From Candidatus Saccharimonadota bacterium (GTDB taxonomy: Bacteria > Patescibacteriota > Saccharimonadia > Saccharimonadales > Saccharimonadaceae): a stretch of 64,000 bases of DNA. Position 1 is the first letter of the stretch, and the number at the start of each line of letters is the position of its first letter. The notes beneath the pieces are model-generated. The model saw only the letters and a program-made list of their open reading frames with translations. It was not told the origin of the DNA and did no database searches. Made by a program: the position numbers and the translations under genes. The stretch lies in assembly GCA_905372835.1 (NCBI GenBank), contig CAJPQK010000002.1, forward strand, positions 1 through 64,000. The letters run 5' to 3'. Positions 59,835 to 64,000 of this stretch are shown here, in pieces.

Positions 59835-60818
59835 TTAAATTTTGAGGTATTTATGAGTCGCAATCCACGATGAAACCGTACCAATCAACCCACCGATGAT
59901 AATCATAGCCAGCAGGACTAACCCGACATACGGTGTCAAATCCTGAAGCAGCGTATCAATCGGCAACCACTTACGCATCGGTTCCTTGGCAAACGCCAAC
60001 AGACCATAACCCCCTGCCGTAGCAATCACCGCAGCGATAAATCCGTACATAATCGCCTCAACCACAAACGGTCCGCGGATGAAACTGCGCTCAGCACCGA
60101 TGAGCTTCATCATCTGGATCTCGCTCTTGCGGTTGAAAATAGCCATGCGAATGGTATTAAACACCACCAATGAAGAAATCAGCACAAACACAACCGTTGC
60201 AATTGACCCACCGATGCTCGCCACACGCACCCAGCCACCGATTGTCTCAATGGCCTGACGGCGATCACCAGTGAATGACGGTTGTCGACGCTGGTCTTTG
60301 TTGGCAAGATACGTTTCATCAGAACCAACGAAATGCTTCAATGAAGAATAATTATTCAAATCCTTCACCGAAACCTGCAAGGTCGCTGGCAGTTCATTAC
60401 TCGCTTCACGAATGGCTTCCAGCGCTTCTACATTGTCTTTGTAACGCTGAGCCTGTTCGTGGCGTGCCTGCTCCGCAGAAATGTACGTCACCCCTGTTAC
60501 GTTATCCAATTTTTTAATCTTATCTGTCAATTCGTTAACAGTTTTTTCAGAGACAGATCCCTTGAGGTAAATTGAAATATTCGCCTTTTGAGTGATGGTC
60601 TCGGTCGTATTCACTAAAATGCGTTGTGCCGCCACAGTCACAAAGATAATCAGCAAAGTCACGCTCATAACTGCCGTTGCTGCAACTGTCAGCCAAGCAT
60701 TACGGCTGAAATTATTGACACCGTAGCGCAACATGCGAACAAAAGCTAAGGTTCGCCGCTGTTTCATTTTGTTGCGCTGCATTGCTTTTGCGTTTGCGTT
60801 TGTCTTTTTCTTGGCCAT
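59835..60818 (-). CDS. ftsX: Cell division ABC transporter permease FtsX
   Basis: 327 residues, four membrane helices with a large extracellular loop after the first (about 75-200, the hydrolase-binding domain), VVFVLISSLVVFNTIRMAIFNRK and GAERSFIRGPFVVEAIMYG motifs. A basic Lys/Asn/Arg tail precedes helix 1. The start overlaps the ftsE stop by one base. Confidence 0.93.
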   Translation of the reverse strand: MAKKKTNANAKAMQRNKMKQRRTLAFVRMLRYGVNNFSRNAWLTVAATAVMSVTLLIIFVTVAAQRILVNTTETITQKANISIYLKGSVSEKTVNELTDKIKKLDNVTGVTYISAEQARHEQAQRYKDNVEALEAIREASNELPATLQVSVKDLNNYSSLKHFVGSDETYLANKDQRRQPSFTGDRRQAIETIGGWVRVASIGGSIATVVFVLISSLVVFNTIRMAIFNRKSEIQMMKLIGAERSFIRGPFVVEAIMYGFIAAVIATAGGYGLLAFAKEPMRKWLPIDTLLQDLTPYVGLVLLAMIIIGGLIGTVSSWIATHKYLKI

Positions 60819-61501
60819 TATTGCTTATATGTTCCTCTCGCCTGGTCAGACGTAATTTTACCGTGGTCAATGGTAATCACCCGTCGTTTCAACTTATTCA
60901 CAATATCGACATTATGCGTCGTCAGCAGCACCGTGGTGCCGTACTTATTAATTTTTTCTAGTAACCGCACAATGTCCCAGCTGTGCTTTGGGTCAAGGTT
61001 ACCCGTCGGCTCGTCAGCGATCAAAATCTTCGGCTGCCGAACCACTGCCCTGGCGATCGCCACTCGCTGGCGCTCACCACCAGATAGCTGATGCGGGAAG
61101 TTCTTTTCCTTGCCTTTAAGTCCGACTAGTTCAATAACTTTTGGAACGGTCGACTTAATCTCGCGGTTAGTCATACCAGCAATTTCAAGTGCAAAAGCCA
61201 CATTTTCAAACACCGTTCTATTTGGCAAAAGCTTAAAGTCCTGAAAGACGACGCCAATTTTTCGGCGCAGCAGCGGAATGTGCTTGTCTTTGAGCGTGTC
61301 ATAATCAATGCCGCCAACAACAATTTTGCCACTTGAAGGCTTTTCTTCACGCGTTAATAATTTCAATAATGTTGATTTACCAGCACCGCTCGTACCAACC
61401 AAAATGACAAATTCCCCGGCCTTCACATGCACGCTAACGCGGTTGATGGCAGGCTTGCCTGTTTTGGTGTAACTCTTTGTAACCCTATCCAACAGAATCA
61501 T
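60818..61501 (-). CDS. ftsE: Cell division ATP-binding protein FtsE
   Basis: 227 residues. Walker A VGTSGAGKSTLLKLL, signature LSGGERQRVAIARAVV, Walker B ILIADEPTGNLD and the FtsE-specific FQDFKLLPNRTVFENVAFAL. TACACT lies 8 nt before the ATG. Confidence 0.95.
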   Translation of the reverse strand: MILLDRVTKSYTKTGKPAINRVSVHVKAGEFVILVGTSGAGKSTLLKLLTREEKPSSGKIVVGGIDYDTLKDKHIPLLRRKIGVVFQDFKLLPNRTVFENVAFALEIAGMTNREIKSTVPKVIELVGLKGKEKNFPHQLSGGERQRVAIARAVVRQPKILIADEPTGNLDPKHSWDIVRLLEKINKYGTTVLLTTHNVDIVNKLKRRVITIDHGKITSDQARGTYKQ

Positions 61502-61509
61502 ACAGTACT

Positions 61510-61515
61510 AGTGTA
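61510..61515 (-). promoter_or_regulatory. -10 box of ftsEX
   Basis: TACACT, 8 nt before the ATG at 61501. Confidence 0.4.
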
Positions 61516-61560
61516 ACACTTTTTATCAAAAAGCGCGAACATAATGCTTCTGCTCTAGAG

Positions 61561-61776
61561 CTAATCTTTGAGGCTTAAGTCAAATGTTGAAAAATCCAGG
61601 TTCTCCAAAGTAGTCGTTGGTTGCTTTGCAATACGACGATTTTTGTTTACTTTGGTTTCCTTGTCTGCGCCAGAAAAAATCTCATTACGCTCACGGTAGA
61701 GCGTACTCAACTCACTCAGCAAATCTTGAATGTGAGAATCAATTTCCTGAACTTTTTGAAAATCCAACACCTTCAT
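61561..61776 (-). CDS. Small hypothetical helical protein
   Basis: 71 residues. A heptad-like helix (VQEIDSHIQDLLSELSTLYRER) followed by a basic linker and an acidic tail (LENLDFSTFDLSLKD). The start MKVLDFQK is set by TATCAT 6 nt upstream. Lies between prfB and ftsE. Confidence 0.65.
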   Translation of the reverse strand: MKVLDFQKVQEIDSHIQDLLSELSTLYRERNEIFSGADKETKVNKNRRIAKQPTTTLENLDFSTFDLSLKD

Positions 61777-61782
61777 AATCAA

Positions 61783-61788
61783 ATGATA
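61783..61788 (-). promoter_or_regulatory. -10 box of the 71-residue gene
   Basis: TGC-TATCAT, 6 nt before the ATG at 61776. Confidence 0.45.
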
Positions 61789-61831
61789 GCACTTGATTGC
61801 TAAAAAGTCAAGGATATTTGGTGGCTAAATA

Positions 61832-62920
61832 TTACTCGTCTTTTGACGCATTTTGGCTAAGAAACGCCGTCATAAAATCATCAATCTTACCGTCCAGCAC
61901 GCCCTGCGTGTCCCGGTCTTCATGTTTGGTCCGAGTATCTTTCACGAGCGTATATGGATGCAATACATAATTTCGTATTTGACTACCCCAGTTAGCTGAT
62001 TCACCAGCCCTAAGATCTGACAAGCTGTCCGCGTGCTGCTCCAGTTGCATTGCCAGCAATTTCGAGCGTAAAATTTTCAACGCAGTTTCTTTGTTTTGAA
62101 TCTGACTGCGCTCATTTTGAATCGCCACCACTATTCCCGTCGGTACGTGCGTGACACGAACTGCTGAGTCAGTCGTATTCACTCCCTGTCCACCCTTGCC
62201 ACCACTGCGGTAAACGTCTATCTTCAAATCACTCGGATCAATATCCACTTCGTCTGGCGTATCAATTTTTGGCAGCACCTCAACCAGTGCAAAGCTAGTC
62301 TGGCGCAAATTATCGGCATTAAACGGACTGAGGCGCACCAGCCGGTGCACACCATTTTCTGAGCGCAATTTACCATACGCAAACGGTCCCGATATTTCCA
62401 ACACAACGGTTTTCAAACCGCCATCATCATTCGTAGACCGCTCCAAAACGTCAGTTTTCATGCCAGATCGTTCCGCCCACCGCAAATACATACGCTCCAG
62501 CATCTGCGCAAAATCTTGGGCATCCAAGCCACCAACACCCGCCGAGATGCGAACCACCGCCTCGCGGCCATCATATTTCCCGCTAAACAATAGATCTGTC
62601 TTGCGGGCCGAGAATTCCGTCTCCAGAGCATCTATTTGCTTGGTAAACTCGTCCAATAAGTCATCATCCCCCAATTCCATCAGCTCCAGCAAATCATCCA
62701 ACTGAACACCCAACACCTGCCACGGTTGCACCGTTTGACGCAACGCAGCTGCCTTTTTGGCAACCGACTGAGCATGATCAGGATTATTCCAAATTTCGGG
62801 CTGATTTAATTGCTCTTCCAATACCGCCAATTCTTCGGCAAGCGCATCAAATTGCAATGCTTGTTTAGCCTGCATGACGTCGCTGCGGAGGGATTGGATA
62901 CGTTTTTTCAATGGCTGCAT
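61832..62920 (-). CDS. prfB: Peptide chain release factor 2
   Basis: 362 residues. Recognises UAA/UGA. SPF codon-recognition tripeptide in VRLSPFNADNLRQTSF and GGQ in RSGGKGGQGVNTTDSAVR. There is no internal UGA frameshift site: the frame is uninterrupted. The start is placed at the second of two close ATGs, because the first lies inside TATAATG. Confidence 0.95.
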   Translation of the reverse strand: MQPLKKRIQSLRSDVMQAKQALQFDALAEELAVLEEQLNQPEIWNNPDHAQSVAKKAAALRQTVQPWQVLGVQLDDLLELMELGDDDLLDEFTKQIDALETEFSARKTDLLFSGKYDGREAVVRISAGVGGLDAQDFAQMLERMYLRWAERSGMKTDVLERSTNDDGGLKTVVLEISGPFAYGKLRSENGVHRLVRLSPFNADNLRQTSFALVEVLPKIDTPDEVDIDPSDLKIDVYRSGGKGGQGVNTTDSAVRVTHVPTGIVVAIQNERSQIQNKETALKILRSKLLAMQLEQHADSLSDLRAGESANWGSQIRNYVLHPYTLVKDTRTKHEDRDTQGVLDGKIDDFMTAFLSQNASKDE

Positions 62921-62927
62921 AGAACTC

Positions 62928-62933
62928 ATTATA
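62928..62933 (-). promoter_or_regulatory. -10 box of prfB
   Basis: TGG-TATAAT, 7 nt before the ATG at 62920. Confidence 0.6.
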
Positions 62934-62949
62934 CCATCAGATTCGTGTG

Positions 62950-64000
62950 TTATATGCCCGCCACCGCCTCAACAAAGGCTTCACCACGGGCTGTATAGTT
63001 TGCGTATTGGTCAAAGCTGGCGGCAGCTGGACTCAAAATTACAACATCTCCCGGTTGAGCGATATCCAAGGCACACTGCACCACTTCGGTCATCGGTATC
63101 ACGCCCTTTTGCACTATTGTCGCATCTGGTAGTCCAGCTTTTTGCAACGCTTTTGCAATATCATCAGCATTGCCACCACTGACAATCACTCCTCTTAGTG
63201 ACGACGAGTGCGCTAGTTCTTCGGCTAGTTCTGTATAGTCACCACCTTTGTCCGCCCCACCAAGGAGCATCACCTTTGGTTGCTGAAATGACCGCAATGC
63301 AGCCACTGCACTGCCTGGCGTTGTCGAGATGCTATCATCATAAAACTTCACTCCTCGTTTTTCTGCCACAAATTTGAGCCGATGTGGCAAGCCCGTAAAA
63401 CCGGCAAGCCCCTGACAAATTATTTCATCTGACAGCTCCGGCACCACCGTCTTAGCCACCAACACTGCCGCGCTAGCATTTTCCTGGTTGTGCGCGCCTG
63501 GCAATTTGAGAGCGTGTTGCATGTCCGGCGACAGATCAATTGGATACGACAACTGACGCGCCGGCGACTTGGCAGCGATCTGCTGGCTAAACTGATTATT
63601 CCTGTTATAAATGAGGACATCTTCGGCTGTCTGGAACGTGGTAATGTGCGACTTTGCATCAACATAATCAGCAAAATCATCGTGCCTGTCCAGATGATCT
63701 GGCTCAATCATCAAGACGACTGCAACGTGCGGAGATTTTTCCAAATCCCACAACTGAAAACTACTCAACTCATACACCACAATATCATCTGGTTGAATCT
63801 GCGGCAGCACATCCAGCGACGGCACTCCAATATTTCCAACAAGATGAACTGTTTTGCCGGCAGCACGCAATATACTGGTGATCAAACTACACGTTGTGCC
63901 CTTGCCCTTTGTGCCTGTTACGCCAATGATGGGTGCTGGACACTGTGCGAAAAACTCATTGGTCGCTGACCATATTTTGCCACTGGTCTTGATGCGACTT
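62950..64000 (-). CDS. murD: UDP-MurNAc-L-alanine:D-glutamate ligase, 5' part cut off by the window
   Basis: About 350 residues of the C-terminal part. GVTGTKGKGTTCSLI is the Mur ligase P-loop, followed by VGNIGVPSLDVL, YELSSFQLWDLEK (MurD-specific), IEPDHLDRHDDFADYVDAKSHI, PHRLKFVAEKRGVKFYDDSI and VILSPAAASFDQYANYTARG. Adds D-Glu to UDP-MurNAc-L-Ala in the cytosol. It lies about 26 kb from the dcw cluster rather than within it. Confidence 0.95.
   Translation of the reverse strand, partial: SRIKTSGKIWSATNEFFAQCPAPIIGVTGTKGKGTTCSLITSILRAAGKTVHLVGNIGVPSLDVLPQIQPDDIVVYELSSFQLWDLEKSPHVAVVLMIEPDHLDRHDDFADYVDAKSHITTFQTAEDVLIYNRNNQFSQQIAAKSPARQLSYPIDLSPDMQHALKLPGAHNQENASAAVLVAKTVVPELSDEIICQGLAGFTGLPHRLKFVAEKRGVKFYDDSISTTPGSAVAALRSFQQPKVMLLGGADKGGDYTELAEELAHSSSLRGVIVSGGNADDIAKALQKAGLPDATIVQKGVIPMTEVVQCALDIAQPGDVVILSPAAASFDQYANYTARGEAFVEAVAGI

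Noticed and set aside
61832..62929. Programmed +1 frameshift in prfB
   Set aside because: The frame is continuous from the start to the stop without the CUUUGA-type slippery site.
1..64000. Reassigned UGA (glycine or tryptophan) code as in some CPR bacteria
   Set aside because: Conserved genes run full length under the standard code, many end in TGA, and an intact RF2 gene is present.
1..64000. CRISPR arrays, insertion sequences, transposases, integrases or prophage
   Set aside because: No regularly spaced repeats, no transposase or integrase motifs and no phage structural genes were seen; the only mobile-like signs are the small repeats reported above.

Overview
The window reads as an almost gap-free stretch of a small bacterial genome, most consistent with a host-attached Candidate Phyla Radiation lineage, probably Saccharibacteria (TM7). 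The sequence supports this through tightly packed genes, many 4-nt ATGA overlaps, an envelope that looks Gram-positive-like (sortase, LPXTG-type protein, VanY carboxypeptidases, FtsEX with a PcsB-like CHAP protein, type IV pilin-like proteins), actinobacterial-style modules (a WhiB-like iron-sulfur domain and an Excalibur domain), and no amino-acid or cofactor biosynthesis. An intact RF2 gene indicates that UGA is read as stop. The lineage is an inference, not a direct observation.

Layout. 1-2.3 kb: F-type ATP synthase genes on the minus strand (atpI-like, B, E, F, H, start of A). 2.4-12.2 kb: a pilin-RCC1-ricin surface protein, glutaredoxin, an ABC-F ATPase with an in-frame insertion, smpB, two GT4 glycosyltransferases, pyrH and an exonuclease III-type enzyme. 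12.2-18 kb: a surface locus with an LPRTG protein, two tandem VanY peptidases, a YjeF-C-like protein, a 55-codon membrane ORF behind a structured leader, tRNA-Leu(CAA) and a sortase. 18-28.2 kb: PEGA protein, gltX, WhiB-like protein, sigma4/HARE-HTH protein, TraG/VirD4-like ATPase, Excalibur protein. 28.2-29.1 kb: an AT-rich, gene-poor island bounded by a 17-bp direct repeat. 29.1-37.5 kb: the division and cell-wall cluster, transcribed mraZ-rsmH-(23-codon ORF)-ftsL-ftsI-mraY-ftsW-murG-ftsQ, with MraZ boxes upstream. 37.5-48.5 kb: GH1 glucosidase, PIF1-like helicase with a DUF4868 (KwaB-like) protein, RNase H, a possible RelA/SpoT-fold protein, yvcK, SDR, glutamine amidotransferase, NUDIX, and an AT-rich SAP/DUF6434-type gene that looks acquired. 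48.5-64 kb: glyQS, a two-component pair joined to recO, xseAB, a flippase-like protein, an RNA methyltransferase, rpmA, a second response regulator, ctpA, pcsB-ftsX-ftsE, prfB and murD.

The strongest window-wide signal is the way genes start. About 27 genes carry a TATAAT-like box (often with an extended -10 TGn) ending only 6-8 nt before the start codon, so their transcripts should be leaderless. Genes inside operons and a few others (rpmA, mraZ, mraY, atpE, the 55- and 23-codon ORFs) have clear Shine-Dalgarno sites instead. This pattern was used to correct several N-termini. The most interesting less-explained items are the DUF4868-helicase pair, the SD-sequestering leader with its 55-codon membrane peptide, the pilin/RCC1/lectin protein, the WhiB-like protein, the 23-codon ORF in the division cluster and the 25-bp inverted repeat between mraZ and rsmH.
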